Shown here: one piece after another, positions 5,679 to 6,103 of the stretch
Layout: the number at the start of each line of letters is the position of its first letter
Position numbering within the stretch: the stretch's first letter is position 1
NCBI GenBank assembly: GCA_021827255.1
Contig: JAKAWO010000192.1
Coordinates: 1-6,103 of the forward strand
Direction: 5' to 3'
DNA from: Acidobacteriota bacterium
Lineage (GTDB): Bacteria; Acidobacteriota; Terriglobia; UBA7540
Length of the DNA stretch: 6,103 bases
Translations under genes and position numbers: made by a program
Notes under the pieces: generated by a model
Databases searched by the model: none
Told to the model about the DNA's origin: nothing
What the model saw: the letters and a program-made list of their open reading frames with translations, nothing else

Positions 5679-6041
5679 ATGAACACGCCGAGCCGCCGCC
5701 AGGCGCGGCTGGCCGACCAAATTCGGGCCGCGATGGCGGAAATGATCGGCGCCGAGCTTAAGGACCCGCGAATTGGTTTTGTGACCGTGACGCGCGTCGA
5801 ACTGACGGCGGACCTCCACCAGGCGCGGGTGTGGGTCTCCGTGCTGGGGGGCGCGAACAAGGCCCAACCGACGCTGGAGGGACTAACTTCGGCGACAGGC
5901 TACCTGCGGCGCGAGCTAAGTCACCGTTTGCGCTTGCGGCGCGCGCCCGAAATTTTCTTCCGGCTCGACCGCGGCCCGGAGGAATCCGACCGGCTCGAAC
6001 ACCTGCTGCAGGAACTCCATCGCAGAGAAGGCGATTCGTAG
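5679..6041 (+). CDS. rbfA: 30S ribosome-binding factor RbfA
   Basis: RbfA binds the 30S subunit near the 5' end helix of 16S rRNA and helps late subunit maturation. The 120-residue product has the single type II KH fold of the family. It opens with a basic RRQARLADQIRAAMAEMI helix, then the hallmark ELKDPRIGFVTVTRVEL (26-42). A strand follows with ARVWVSVLG at 49-57. The second half has the AxG helix kink (A72-T-G74), LRRELSHRLRLRRAPEIFF (76-94) and a final helix SDRLEHLLQEL. The ATG at 5679 gives a normal length and has a good Shine-Dalgarno sequence. Starting at GTG 5643 would overlap the ylxP stop by 4 nt and add 12 residues not typical of the family, although such an overlap could give translational coupling. 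Start uncertain, identity not. Confidence 0.95.
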   Translation: MNTPSRRQARLADQIRAAMAEMIGAELKDPRIGFVTVTRVELTADLHQARVWVSVLGGANKAQPTLEGLTSATGYLRRELSHRLRLRRAPEIFFRLDRGPEESDRLEHLLQELHRREGDS

Positions 6042-6058
6042 TTCGGCAAGAGGGACCC

Positions 6059-6103
6059 GTGGCAGAATTACCTTCAACCGCCCAGGCCGGGCCGGGAACG
6101 ACG
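6059..6103 (+). CDS. Probable start of the next operon gene, product unknown (truncated by window edge)
   Basis: A GTG at 6059 follows AAGAGGGA (6048-6055), a fair Shine-Dalgarno match, and starts 17 nt after the rbfA stop. Fifteen codons are visible, reading VAELPSTAQAGPGTT from the GTG. That is too little to identify a family. In related operons rbfA is commonly followed by a DHH-family phosphoesterase or truB, but nothing here discriminates between them. The close spacing supports continuation of the operon. Confidence 0.4.
   Translation, partial: MAELPSTAQAGPGTT

Overview
The window holds a bacterial translation and transcription housekeeping operon, read left to right: rimP, nusA, infB, a DUF503 (YlxP-like) gene and rbfA. 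The first codons of a likely next gene lie at the right edge. At the left edge, divergent from the operon, is the 5' end of a secreted glycoside hydrolase family 28 (polygalacturonase-like) gene with a twin-arginine signal peptide. The DNA is G+C-rich. The Ala/Pro-rich IF2 linker, the acidic Ala/Glu tail on NusA and a Tat-exported plant-polysaccharide hydrolase fit a soil-type bacterium such as a member of the Acidobacteriota. That assignment is inference; no marker here settles it.

Layout. 1-273, minus strand: GH28-like enzyme, truncated by the window edge after 91 codons. 274-669: intergenic control region. It carries a good sigma70-type promoter for the operon (TTGCAA, 17 bp, TATACT; 526-554). 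Only about 20 nt further on is a perfect GAAA-tetraloop hairpin with a T6 tract (575-596), which is an intrinsic terminator lying before rimP. 670-1128: rimP. 1129-1269: non-coding gap. 1270-2685: nusA, GTG start. 2686-2753: short gap with two tandem stem-loops. 2754-5345: infB. 5365-5646: ylxP/DUF503. 5679-6041: rbfA. 6059 to the end: probable start of another gene.

How the genes work together. RimP and RbfA mature the 30S ribosomal subunit. IF2 brings initiator tRNA to the 30S subunit and promotes 50S joining. NusA binds RNA polymerase and controls pausing, termination and antitermination. Their linkage is conserved across bacteria. The terminator placed between the promoter and rimP suggests premature termination control of the operon. 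In Bacillus subtilis NusA is known to promote termination in the leader of its own operon, so NusA feedback is a natural hypothesis here.

I see no mobile element, CRISPR array, tRNA, rRNA or toxin-antitoxin pair. The region is largely ordinary. The short attenuator-like leader is the most notable signal.
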